DNA from: Reyranella humidisoli
Lineage (GTDB): Bacteria > Pseudomonadota > Alphaproteobacteria > Reyranellales > Reyranellaceae
DNA: 64,000 bases
Direction: 5' to 3'
NCBI RefSeq assembly: GCF_019039055.1
Contig: NZ_JAHOPB010000001.1
Span: 2,826,001 to 2,890,000 of the forward strand
In this document: piece after piece, positions 27,482 to 36,600 of the stretch
Layout: each line of letters starts with the position of its first letter
Numbering within the stretch: the first letter of the stretch is position 1
The notes under the pieces: model-generated
Database searches by the model: none
What the model saw: the letters and a program-made list of their open reading frames with translations, nothing else
Told to the model about the DNA's origin: nothing
Made by a program: the position numbers and the translations under genes

Positions 27482-29059
27482 ATGAGGCCAAGCATGCGTC
27501 GTTTCCTGCTGTCCGCCGTTGCCGCCCTCGCCACCGTGTCCGCCGTGCCGATTGCCTCGGCGCAGACGCTCAAAGTGGTGATGCATTCCGACGTGAAGGT
27601 GCTCGATCCGATCTGGAGCGGCGCCTACATCACGCGCAATCACGGCTATATGCTCTATGACGTGCTCTTCGCCATGGACGAGAAGTTCCAGGTGAAGCCG
27701 CAGATGGTCGACACCTGGACGACCAGCGACGACGGGCTCGTCTGGACCTTCAAGCTGCGCGAGGGGCTGGAATGGCACGATGGCCAGCCGGTGACGGCGG
27801 AGGATTGCGTCGCCTCGCTGAAGCGCTGGTCGGCGCGCGACGCGATGGGCCAGAAGCTCGCGCAGTCGCTGCAGGAGTACAAGGTCGTCGATGCGAAGAC
27901 CTTCCAGATCGTGCTGAAGCAGAAGTTCGGCGCAGTGCTCGAATCGCTGGGCAAGCCCTCGGTGGTCGTGCCGTTCATGATGCCCAAGCGCATCGCCGAG
28001 ACCGATCCGTTCAAACAGATCGAGGAGTACATCGGCTCCGGTCCGTTCGTGTTCAAGAAGGACGAATGGAAGCCCGGCGAGAAGCTCGTCTACACCAGGT
28101 TCGCCAAGTACAAGCCGCGTTCGGAGCCGATGTCGGGCCTGTCCGGCGGTAAGGTCGTGGGCGTCGATCGGGTCGAGTGGATGGCGATTCCCGACGCCGA
28201 GACCCAGGTCAATGCGCTCTTGAACGGCGAAATCGACTATCTCGAAAGCGTGTCGTCCGACCACTTGCCGCTGATCGAGAAGGACAAGGGCATCCGCGTC
28301 ATCAAGGGCCGCGTCTCCAACCAGTACTCCTTCCGGATGAACTGGCTGCTGCCGCCCTTCAACAACGAAAAGGTCCGTCAGGCCGCCGCACTGGCGCTCA
28401 ACCAGGAGGACTTCCTGCAGGCCAATATCGGCGACAAGCGCTTCTGGCAGACCTGCAAGGCGATGTTCACCTGCGGTACGCCTCTGGCGACGGACGCCGG
28501 CATGGCGGGGCTGGTCGAGGGCAATGCGGCCAGGGCGAAGGCGCTGCTGGCCGAGGCGGGCTACGACGGCACGCCGGTCACGCTGCTGGCACCGACCGAT
28601 CTCGGCGTCATCAAGCAGCTCGGCCCCGTCGCCAAGTCGCTTTTGGAGAAAGCTGGCTTCAAGGTCGACATGATCTCGATGGATTGGCAGAGCGTGATCG
28701 TGCGTCTTGCCAAGAAGGTGCCCGTGTCGGAGGGCGGCTGGAACGCCTTCTCCACGAGCTGGTCGCAGGTCGACATCCTCGACCCGCTGATGACCCCGTT
28801 CCTGATCGCGAGCTGCGACAAGGCCCGCTCGGGTTGGCCTTGCGACGAGGAGCTGGAGAAGCTGCGCGACAGCTACGTCAAGGCCTTGACGGAAGCGGAG
28901 AAGAAAGCCGCCGCAACGGCTGTCCAGGAGCGCGCCATCAAGGTCGTGACGCACGTGCCGCTCGGCGAGTGGTTCGGCGTCAGCGCTGTCCGCTCCAACA
29001 TCGGCACCCTCAACCCGCCGCCGCCCGTTACGGTCTTCTGGGGCGTGACGAAGAAGTAG
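27482..29059 (+). CDS. ABC transporter substrate-binding protein (SBP_bac_5, peptide/opine type)
   Basis: Periplasmic receptor of 525 residues. A signal peptide (RRFLLSAVAALATVSAVPIA, cleavage near SAQT) precedes a family-5 binding fold: DPIWSGAYITRNHGYMLYD, GLEWHDGQPVTAEDCVASLK and YIGSGPFVFKKDEWKPGEK are typical. No permease or ATPase gene is nearby, so it is an orphan receptor. It is clearly paralogous to the product of 31200-32780, with near-identical motifs such as WHDG(Q/K)PVTAEDCVAS and GSGPF(V/I)FKKDEWKPGEK. The ligand is unknown. Confidence 0.9.
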   Translation: MRPSMRRFLLSAVAALATVSAVPIASAQTLKVVMHSDVKVLDPIWSGAYITRNHGYMLYDVLFAMDEKFQVKPQMVDTWTTSDDGLVWTFKLREGLEWHDGQPVTAEDCVASLKRWSARDAMGQKLAQSLQEYKVVDAKTFQIVLKQKFGAVLESLGKPSVVVPFMMPKRIAETDPFKQIEEYIGSGPFVFKKDEWKPGEKLVYTRFAKYKPRSEPMSGLSGGKVVGVDRVEWMAIPDAETQVNALLNGEIDYLESVSSDHLPLIEKDKGIRVIKGRVSNQYSFRMNWLLPPFNNEKVRQAAALALNQEDFLQANIGDKRFWQTCKAMFTCGTPLATDAGMAGLVEGNAARAKALLAEAGYDGTPVTLLAPTDLGVIKQLGPVAKSLLEKAGFKVDMISMDWQSVIVRLAKKVPVSEGGWNAFSTSWSQVDILDPLMTPFLIASCDKARSGWPCDEELEKLRDSYVKALTEAEKKAAATAVQERAIKVVTHVPLGEWFGVSAVRSNIGTLNPPPPVTVFWGVTKK

Positions 29060-29346
29060 GGCGCTCTCGCCCTCGCGCAAAGGGAAGAGGAAAGGTCCAG
29101 TCGGGAATCCTTTGATTAATGGTCCTGGACTGGCACTGGCTCATGTTCTGGATCAACTCTGCAACGATGGGAACAGGCTGAGCTTTCGGATGAGCATTTG
29201 AAGGTAAGACATCAAATTCCTGGTTGGGTTGCCGCTCTTAGCTGACATGTTGCTTGAACGGCTTGAGTCTATGTCTCAATTGGCGATCGGAAAATTAACC
29301 AAAACAAAGACTTGCCAGCGTCGGTTAATGCGCCGAAAGCTGGCCG
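29060..29346. other. Non-coding stretch, locally A+T-richer
   Basis: No convincing gene. The middle part (about 29110-29330) is poorer in G+C than its surroundings. It contains only a 20-codon reading frame at 29119-29181 (MVLDWHWLMFWINSATMGTG), which has three tryptophans but no visible ribosome-binding site. Possibly a decayed segment. Confidence 0.5.
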
Positions 29347-29958
29347 ATGTCGGAACCGTCTTTCCTCGCCGGGCGGTTTCCGCCCCTTCGAATCCTCGCA
29401 GGCTGGCTGGGCGAGGCGGGCTCCGCCCGCTTGCTCGAATATGCCTTGGCCGCCGAGGAACGCTTCATCCCGACGCGGCTGGCCGACCAGGGAAAAGGCC
29501 GACTCGACAGCGTCGTTCGCCATTCCAGCGTGCTCAAGGATCTGGGCGACTTCGCCCTACCCCTGCGCCGCCGTGCCCTGGCGCTGCAGGCCGAACTGGA
29601 GACGGACTTCGAGATGAATGCCGCGCCGCGCAACAGCACGCAGATGGAGGTGGTGGCGCATGGCCACGGCGCCTTCTACCGGCCGCATACGGACACGTTC
29701 ACCGGCGACGAGTACACGCCCGGCGGCCGCCGGCGCCTCACGATGGTCTATTATTTCCACCGCGAGCCACGCCGCTTTACCGGCGGGCGCCTGCGCCTGT
29801 TCGATCTGGCGGGCGGCGAGACGATCGACGTCGAGCCGGAGCACGACAGCCTGCTCATCTTCCCGTCGACGGCGCGTCATGAGGTCGAGCGCGTATCCTG
29901 CCCCAAGGGTGCATTCGGTGATGGCCGCTTCTCCGTGAACATCTGGCTTTGCGGCTGA
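29347..29958 (+). CDS. 2-oxoglutarate/Fe(II)-dependent oxygenase (prolyl 4-hydroxylase-like)
   Basis: A 203-residue dioxygenase with a double-stranded beta-helix core. The iron facial triad is visible as HTD in FYRPHTDTF and H in TARHEVERV. The 2-oxoglutarate-binding basic residue is expected in FGDGRFSVNIWLCG, whose arginine lies the usual distance after the distal histidine. MVYYFHREPRRFTGGRLRLF is the typical central strand pair. The substrate could be a protein residue or a small molecule. Its stop is 3 nt from the convergent end of the HxlR gene. Confidence 0.85.
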   Translation: MSEPSFLAGRFPPLRILAGWLGEAGSARLLEYALAAEERFIPTRLADQGKGRLDSVVRHSSVLKDLGDFALPLRRRALALQAELETDFEMNAAPRNSTQMEVVAHGHGAFYRPHTDTFTGDEYTPGGRRRLTMVYYFHREPRRFTGGRLRLFDLAGGETIDVEPEHDSLLIFPSTARHEVERVSCPKGAFGDGRFSVNIWLCG

Positions 29959-29961
29959 GGC

Positions 29962-30384
29962 CTAATCGGCGGCGCGCAACTCGCCCATCTTCTCCGGGGG
30001 CTTGGCTTCGGCGGCGCGGGCGGCCCGTTGGGCGGCATCCTCGGCCTCCCAGCGGACGGCGATCTCCGCGAGTCTGTCCATGACCTCATCCAGTTCCCCG
30101 CCGCGCCTGGTGAGCGAGTAGGTGACCTTGGGCGGGATGGTTGCCTCGTAGTCGCGCTTCACCAGCGCCGCGCCTTCCAGCGTACGCAGGCGCTCCGTCA
30201 GCATCTTGGCCGAGATGCCCGACACCCGCCGCTTCAACTCGCCGAAGCGCTGCGGTCCGTGGGTGCGGAGATTGTAGAGGATGTAGGTCGTCCACGGCCC
30301 CATCAGCATGCGCAGGATGAAGTCCATCGGACAGGTGACGCTTTCCTTGGCCTGCGTCTGTGTAGCCGGGGTTGGAGTGCTCAT
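29962..30384 (-). CDS. HxlR-family transcriptional regulator
   Basis: Winged-helix regulator of 140 residues. It shows the family's conserved N-terminal cysteine (VTCPMDFILRMLMGPWTTYI), the FGELKRRVSGISAKMLTERL recognition region and the wing VTYSLTRRGGEL. HxlR proteins such as YodB and HypR sense quinones or disulphide stress through that cysteine, and this gene is divergent from a flavodoxin-type quinone-reductase-like gene, a common pairing. The C-terminus is an Ala/Glu-rich tail. Confidence 0.88.
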   Translation of the reverse strand: MSTPTPATQTQAKESVTCPMDFILRMLMGPWTTYILYNLRTHGPQRFGELKRRVSGISAKMLTERLRTLEGAALVKRDYEATIPPKVTYSLTRRGGELDEVMDRLAEIAVRWEAEDAAQRAARAAEAKPPEKMGELRAAD

Positions 30385-30453
30385 CGAAAAAACCTTCAGG
30401 TTACGATTTGGTACCTACTAGCGAATATATAGAGGCCATCCCAGATGTTTCCA

Positions 30454-30472
30454 GTCACTTTGTGAAAGTAAC
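30454..30472. promoter_or_regulatory. Inverted repeat in the hxlR-flavodoxin intergenic region, operator candidate
   Basis: GTCACTTT-GTG-AAAGTAAC has 8-nt arms matching at 7 positions around a 3-nt centre, and lies in the 146-nt gap between the divergent HxlR and flavodoxin genes. Such arms suit a dimeric winged-helix protein. A second possible site, GGTTAC-N5-GGTACC, lies nearer the regulator start (30399-30415). Confidence 0.35.
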
Positions 30473-30530
30473 TGTCCTGGAGAAACGCTTCGGCATTTTT
30501 TGCAGGCATATCAAAGGATTGGAAGTCATC

Positions 30531-31115
30531 ATGAGCAACGTCGCCATCGTCTATCACTCCGGCTACGGCCACACGCAGGCCCTCGCCGAGGCCGTCGCCA
30601 CCGGCGCGCGGGCCGTTCCGGGCACCACGGTGAGCCTGATCCCGGTTGCCGAAGCGGAAGCCCGCGCCGCCGAGCTGGATGCCGCGGACGCCATCATCTT
30701 CGGCAGCCCGACCTACATGGGCGGCGTCTCGGCCGACTTCGCGAAGTTCAAGGACTGGACGTCGGGACGCTGGATGGAGGGCAGGTGGCGCAACAAGCTC
30801 GCCGCCGGCTTCACCGTCTCGGCCTCGTGGAACGGCGACAAGCACAACACGCTCTACCAGCTGCTCACGCTCGCGGTTCAGCACGGCATGGTCTGGGTCG
30901 GCCTCGGCCTGCCGCCGGGCAACAACAGCTCGAAGGGCTCGGTCGCGGACCTCAACCGGGTCGGCGCGTCGATCGGCGCAATGGGCCAGGCCAATGCCGA
31001 CCAGGGCGTCGAGGGCATCGGCGCCAGCGACTTCAAGACCTTCGAGGCGCTCGGCCGCCGCGTCGCCGAAGCCGCCCGCCGCTGGCACGAACAGCCGCTC
31101 GCGAAGGCGGCCTGA
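30531..31115 (+). CDS. Flavodoxin-fold NAD(P)H:quinone oxidoreductase-like protein (WrbA-related)
   Basis: FMN-binding flavodoxin-like reductase of 194 residues. The phosphate-binding loop is VYHSGYGHTQALAEAVATGA at the N-terminus; IIFGSPTYMGGVSADFAKF and GFTVSASWNGDKHNT provide the other FMN contacts, and TLAVQHGMVWVGLGLPPGNN resembles WrbA. Two-electron reduction of quinones would fit the divergent HxlR-type regulator. The ATG at 30531 was chosen since it directly precedes the flavodoxin strand; the long open frame upstream covers the presumed operator. Confidence 0.87.
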   Translation: MSNVAIVYHSGYGHTQALAEAVATGARAVPGTTVSLIPVAEAEARAAELDAADAIIFGSPTYMGGVSADFAKFKDWTSGRWMEGRWRNKLAAGFTVSASWNGDKHNTLYQLLTLAVQHGMVWVGLGLPPGNNSSKGSVADLNRVGASIGAMGQANADQGVEGIGASDFKTFEALGRRVAEAARRWHEQPLAKAA

Positions 31116-31199
31116 GCGGCAACCCTATCGAAACGAGAAGGGGGACCTTCGCCGGTCTGGCAAGGGTCCCCCGATCCGTATGCGGCGGATGCTATGCAG

Positions 31200-32780
31200 C
31201 TACTTCTTCGTGATGTTCCACATCACCGGCACCGGGCCGGGCAGCCAGCCGCTGATCCGATCCTTGCGGTAGGCGCCGAACGCCTTGTACTGGCCGAGCA
31301 CGATGTACGTGGCCTGGTCCATCACGCGGTCGGAGACGGCCATGGCGATCTCCTTCCGCTTGGCCGGGTCGATTTCCTTGGCGTAGGACGAGCGGAGCTT
31401 CTCCATCTCGGGATCGCACGGCCAGCCGAACCAGGCCTTTTCGCAGCCGCCGCTGGTGAAGGAGTTGCCGGCCGGGCTCTCGGTGCCGACCGTGACGGTC
31501 GTCGTGTAGAAGATGTTCCAGCCGCCCTGTGCCGGCGGATCCTTCTTGGCGCGGCGCGTCACGACCGTCTGCCAGTCCATCGACTGCAGGTCGACCTTGA
31601 AGCCGATCTTCTCCAGCGCCTGCTTGCCGACCGGCGGCAGCTGGTTGGAGGAGAGCAGGTCGGTCGCATGCATCATGACGATCGGCGTGCCGTCATAGCC
31701 GCTCTCCTTCAGCAGCTGGCGCGCCTTCTCGAGATCGGGCTTGATCAGCAGGTTGCCGTAGCTCTTCTCGTAGGGCGAGCCGCACACCAGCGGCGCGTTG
31801 CAGACCCGGTAGATCTCGGGATCGCCCACCTGGGCACGCAGGAAATCCTCCTGGGCGATCGCGTACATCGCCGCCTGCCGGGCCTTCAGGTTGTTGAACG
31901 GCGGGTGGAGGTGGTTGAAGCGCATGATGATCTGGCTGCCCTGCGCGTTCCAGCCGTAGAGCTCGACGTTCTTGTCGGCCTTCAGCAGCGGGAAGAGGTC
32001 CGGCACCGGGATCTCGATCAGGTCGATCTCGCCCTGGACCAGGGCATTGACCGCCGTGCTCGGGTCGGAGATCGCGAGCCATTCGAGGCGATCGATCTTC
32101 ACCACCTTGCCGCCGGCCAGCATCGAGGGCGGCTCGGCGCGCGGCTTGTACTTGGTGTTCTTGACGTAGACGACCTTCTCGCCGGGCTTCCATTCGTCCT
32201 TCTTGAAGATGAACGGGCCGGAGCCGGTGTAGTCGTCGATCTGCTTGAACGGGTCGGTGTCGGCGACCTTCTTGGGCATCATGAAGGGCACGGTGGAGGA
32301 CGGCTTGCCCAGCGCGTCGAGCACCAGGCCGAACGGCTCCTTGAGGACGATCTTGAAGGTCTTGGCATCGACGACATCCATCGTGCCGACCGCCTTCATC
32401 ATCTCCTGGCCGAGCGCGTCGCGGGCGCCCCAGCGCTTGATCGAGGCGACGCAGTCCTCGGCGGTGACGGGCTTGCCGTCGTGCCATTCGAGGCCGTCGC
32501 GCAGCGTGAAGGTCCAGGTCAGTTTGTCGGCCGAGACCTCGTACTTGTCGACCATCTGTGGCTGGATGCGCGCCTCGGCATCCTGGGCGAACAGCGTGTC
32601 GTAGATCATGTAGCCGTGGTTTCGGGTAATGAAGGCGGTCGTCCAGATCGGATCGAGTACCTTCAGGTCCGAATGGGCGACCATCTTCAGGGTCTGCGCC
32701 GACGCCGGGGCCGCAGCGGCGGCCGCCGTCGACAGGGCCAGACAGGCCGCGAGTTGTCCCAGTCTCCGCATAACGTGCAT
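31200..32780 (-). CDS. ABC transporter substrate-binding protein (SBP_bac_5), paralogue of the 27.5 kb gene
   Basis: Orphan periplasmic receptor of 526 residues. Its signal peptide (MRRLGQLAACLALSTAAAAA, cleavage near ASAQT) is followed by LDPIWTTAFITRNHGYMIYD, HDGKPVTAEDCVASIKRWGA and YTGSGPFIFKKDEWKPGEKV. It ends WNITKK, while the paralogue ends WGVTKK. The ATG at 32780 gives a full signal peptide; an in-frame ATG at 32771 is the alternative. It is divergent from the LigB-type dioxygenase gene with a 70-nt gap. No permease genes are close, so transport would need components encoded elsewhere. Confidence 0.9.
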   Translation of the reverse strand: MHVMRRLGQLAACLALSTAAAAAAPASAQTLKMVAHSDLKVLDPIWTTAFITRNHGYMIYDTLFAQDAEARIQPQMVDKYEVSADKLTWTFTLRDGLEWHDGKPVTAEDCVASIKRWGARDALGQEMMKAVGTMDVVDAKTFKIVLKEPFGLVLDALGKPSSTVPFMMPKKVADTDPFKQIDDYTGSGPFIFKKDEWKPGEKVVYVKNTKYKPRAEPPSMLAGGKVVKIDRLEWLAISDPSTAVNALVQGEIDLIEIPVPDLFPLLKADKNVELYGWNAQGSQIIMRFNHLHPPFNNLKARQAAMYAIAQEDFLRAQVGDPEIYRVCNAPLVCGSPYEKSYGNLLIKPDLEKARQLLKESGYDGTPIVMMHATDLLSSNQLPPVGKQALEKIGFKVDLQSMDWQTVVTRRAKKDPPAQGGWNIFYTTTVTVGTESPAGNSFTSGGCEKAWFGWPCDPEMEKLRSSYAKEIDPAKRKEIAMAVSDRVMDQATYIVLGQYKAFGAYRKDRISGWLPGPVPVMWNITKK

Positions 32781-32850
32781 GATTTGGTGTTTCCCTTCGC
32801 CTGTCCCCAACTTCACACAAACTGCCACGAGCCGGACGAGGAATAAAGCG

Positions 32851-33615
32851 ATGTCGATGCCGACGATTTTCGTGTCCCATGGAGCACCGACGCTGATCCT
32901 GAGCGACGCTCCCGCGCGGACCTTCCTGGCCGGCCTCGGCCAGCAAATTCCGCGCCCGGCCGGCATCGTGGCGGTGTCGGCGCATTGGGACACCGACGTG
33001 CCGGCCGTTTCGGTGGTTCGCAGGCCCGACACGATCCACGATTTCTACGGATTTCCCGAGGCGCTCTACAAACTGCGCTATGACGCGCCGGGTGCGCCGC
33101 AACTCGCGGAGAAGGTGGCGAAGCTCACAGGGGCCGCGCACGATCATCACCGCGGCCTTGACCATGGCGCCTGGGTGCCGGCGATGCTGGCCTGGCCCGA
33201 GGCCGACATTCCGATCTTCCAGCTCTCGGTCCAGCCCAACCTGAGTCCGGCGCACCACATCGCGCTCGGCCGCAAGCTCAGCACCTTGCGCGAGGAGGGC
33301 GTGCTGGTGATGGGCAGCGGCAGCGCCATCCACAATCTGCGCGCGCTCGTTCGCGGCGGCGCCCCGTCCGAGCCCGAGCCCTGGGCGCAGGCCTTCGACG
33401 ACTGGCTGGCCGATATGGTCGAGAAGGGCGACGAGGACGCTCTCGCCGACTACCGCGCCCGCGCGCCCTATGCCCGCGAAGCGCATCCGACCGACGAGCA
33501 TTTCCTGCCGCTGCACGTTGCCTTCGGCGCGGCCGGGCCGGGCGCGCACGGGCGGGCCCTGCATCGCAGCTTCACGCTGGGGAACCTGTCGATGGCCGCT
33601 TACGCCTTCGGCTAG
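32851..33615 (+). CDS. Extradiol ring-cleavage dioxygenase, class III (LigB/DODA type)
   Basis: Non-heme metal dioxygenase family of 254 residues, related to YgiD/DODA. Metal-ligand histidines are visible in IFVSHGAPTL (near residue 10), VAVSAHWDTD and LDHGAWVPAML; a further family histidine lies in GSGSAIHNLRAL. The E. coli relative YgiD can cleave DOPA extradiol, but the natural substrate of this branch is uncertain. The ATG at 32851 yields the usual short N-terminus. It converges on the Calx-beta gene. Confidence 0.87.
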   Translation: MSMPTIFVSHGAPTLILSDAPARTFLAGLGQQIPRPAGIVAVSAHWDTDVPAVSVVRRPDTIHDFYGFPEALYKLRYDAPGAPQLAEKVAKLTGAAHDHHRGLDHGAWVPAMLAWPEADIPIFQLSVQPNLSPAHHIALGRKLSTLREEGVLVMGSGSAIHNLRALVRGGAPSEPEPWAQAFDDWLADMVEKGDEDALADYRARAPYAREAHPTDEHFLPLHVAFGAAGPGAHGRALHRSFTLGNLSMAAYAFG

Positions 33616-33657
33616 GGGCGTTCGTGCGCCCCGACGGCATGTGCCGCCGGGCCGGCC

Positions 33658-36600
33658 TCACATCATGAGGTCGTAATCGTGCGCCGCGTGCGCGGTGTCC
33701 AGGGCGGCGGTCCACTCCGAAAGGGTGCTTGCATCCTTGGCCGCGATATTGGCCAGGGAGAGTTCCGCCAGCGAAACGTCGGTCAGCGTGTAGATCTGGC
33801 TGTTTCCCTCGATGGTGATGACGGTCGAGCCGTTCACCTCGGCGATGGAGAAATGGTCCCGGGCCATCCAGCTGAAGTCGAGCGTGTCGAGGTCGGTATC
33901 GAAGCCGATCGCCTTGTCGGTACCCCACGCCCAGGTGATCGTGAACGTATCGGCCGTCCCATTGCCTGCCTGGCCCTGGTCGGGCTCGTGATCGTCATCG
34001 ACGATGGTGCCGACGGCGGTCGCATCGGCAATGGTGGCGCCGCTGGCGTTGGAGAGCCTGACCGTGAAGGTCTCGTTCGCCTCTGACGCGGTGTCACCGC
34101 CGATGTCGACATGCACCGTCTTCGAGGTTTCACCCGCGGCGAAGGTGAGCGTGCCGCTGGTCGCCGTATAGTCCGAGCCGGCGGTCGCCGTGCCGTTTGC
34201 GGTGGAATAGGCCACTGTCACCGGGCCGTCGGCGGCCTGGTCGAGCGTCACCTCGAACATGAAGTGGGCATGATCGCCATTGCCTTCCGCCACCGAGAGG
34301 TCGGCGATCGAGAGCGCGGGAAGCGGACCGCCATCGCTTCCGATCACGCCATCGGTCGCCCCGGATGCCCCCGTCACCGTACCGCCGCCGGCAATCGGCA
34401 GATTGAAGTCGACGATCTCGGCATTCGATACCTGCCCCACGCCGATCGTGCCGGCGACGTCGTCCTCACGGACCTGGGTGAAGGTGAACTCGAAATTGGT
34501 CGAGGAGAGGTCGGCCCGGGTGACGCCGAGCAGGATGAGCTTCTGGCCCGTGCTGAGATCGGCGATGACCACACCTTCGCTGCCGTCGGTCATCGCGATG
34601 TTTTCGCGGCTGCCGTAGAACTTGAAGCTCACCACGTCGGTGGCGGGATCGAAGGCCACCCGGTCCACCTGGCCCACTTCATGGGAGCGCATATAGACGG
34701 TGTCGGCGGCGAGCACCGGTCCGTTCTCCCAGGCGAGTGCGCCGCTCAGCGCCTCCCGCAAATGATTGTTGTCGATGAGCTCGAAGTTCTCCACCGACAG
34801 GTCGGCGAGGCGGACGCCCTGAACGATCACCGTCTCGCCGCTCCACGGGCTCATGAAGCCGAAGCCCTGGGGCGTGTCGATGACGATGAAGGAATGGATG
34901 TTGGCGTTGCCGAGGTCGATCTTGTCCAGTGCCGGATTGAAGCCGACGATATCGGCGCCGCTCACGGAGTTGATGAGCCAGACTTTGCCGGCGCCGTTGC
35001 CCGGATCCTGCTGCGTGTCGTCGTCGTTGATCTGTCCCACCGCCGTGGCGTCGGCGATGGTTGCGCCGGTGGCGCCGGAGAGGGTGAGGGAGAAGGTTTC
35101 ATTCGCCTCTACCGCGATGTCGCCGTTGACGGCCACATGCACCATCTTCGAGGTCTCGCCGGCCGCGAAGGTCAGCGTCCCGGTGAGCGCGGCATAGTCG
35201 GATCCGGCGCTCGCCGTGCCGTTGGCGGTGGCGTAGTTCACCGTCACGGGGCCGTTGGCGGCCCTGTCGAGCGTGACGACGAACATCAGCTCGGCGGTGC
35301 CTGAATCGCCTTCGCGCAGGGAGACATCGCCCACCGAAAGCGCGGGTAGTGTGGCCGCCGCATCGTCGTTGGTGAGGGTGCCGGTTGCCGAGCCGTCGGC
35401 AATGGTCGCGCCGGCGGCATTGGCGAGGCGGACGGTGAAGGCTTCATTGCCCTCCGCTGCCGTATCGCCATTGACCGTCACCTGGAGGGTCTTCGACGTT
35501 TCCCCCGCAGCGAAGGTGAGGTTGCCGCTTGCGGCAACATAGTCGCTGCCGGACGTGGCGGTGCCGTCAGCCGTGGAATAGGCGACCGTGACCGGGCCGG
35601 CTGCCGCCGCGGACAGGATCACGGTGAAGGTCATGAGCCTGGTGCCGGCGTTGCCCTCCTGCACCGACACGTCGGCGATGGACAGGCTGGGCATCGCCGG
35701 CTCCGCCGTGTCCAGGGCCGAGTCCCATTTCTGGATCGCGCTCGCATCCTTGGCGCGGATGTTGTCCATGCTCAGTTCGGCGAGCGTCACGCCCTCGAGC
35801 CTGTAGGCCTGGTTGTTGCCGGTGATGGTGATGACGACCGAGCCGCCCACCTCGGCGATGGAAAAATTGTCCTTCTGGAACCAGCCGAAATCGAGAACGT
35901 CGAGGTCCGGGTCGAAGGCGAGGACCGTACTGGTGCCCCACATCCAGTTGATGGTGGTCACGGTGGCCGCGCCGTCGCCACCCGTCTCTCCGTCGCCACC
36001 GGTATCGCTGCCGCCACCGGTCTCTCCGCCGCCAGAGCCGCCGTCCGCCTGAGTGCCGTCCCAACCTGAATAGTCGGAGACGGTGCCGTCATCGTTGAAG
36101 TCGTCGTTACAGAGCTCCTCGGCGAAGGCGAGTGTCTTGCCGGACTCGTGGGCGGCGATGATGGTCGAATAGCCCGGCGCGTCATAGGCACCGAACTGCT
36201 GAATGTATTTGAGGATGGAGGTGCCGTACTCGTCGGCCGAGGCGCTGCCGTTGTTGAGAAGGTCAAGCGTGCCCCAGGCCCCACGCAGATGAGCGGCGGC
36301 AAGGATGCCGGTGAGGGTGAGCGTGACGGTGACGCTCTGCCCGTTGGTATCCATATAGGTGCGCTGGGTCCCGATCAGCGCGTCGAGGCTGGTGCCCTTG
36401 GCCTCGAGCCCGCTCTCGATGACGTTGAGGTTGTAGCCGAAGGCATCGAGGATGATGGATTCCTGGATGTCGGTCTTGAGCGTGGCGAAGCTGTCGACAC
36501 CGTTCTTGCCGGTGAAATGGCCGGTCCACAGGTTGCCGGTGTTGCCGTGATAGTAGCCGAGGTCGATGAGCAGTGGCTCGCCGAACTGATAGCCGACGAA

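Noticed and set aside
35286..36064. Repetitive DNA in the Calx-beta gene as a tandem repeat or CRISPR-like array
   Set aside because: The repetition is at the level of protein domains of ~110 residues and is diverged in DNA; there are no short identical repeats with uniform spacers.
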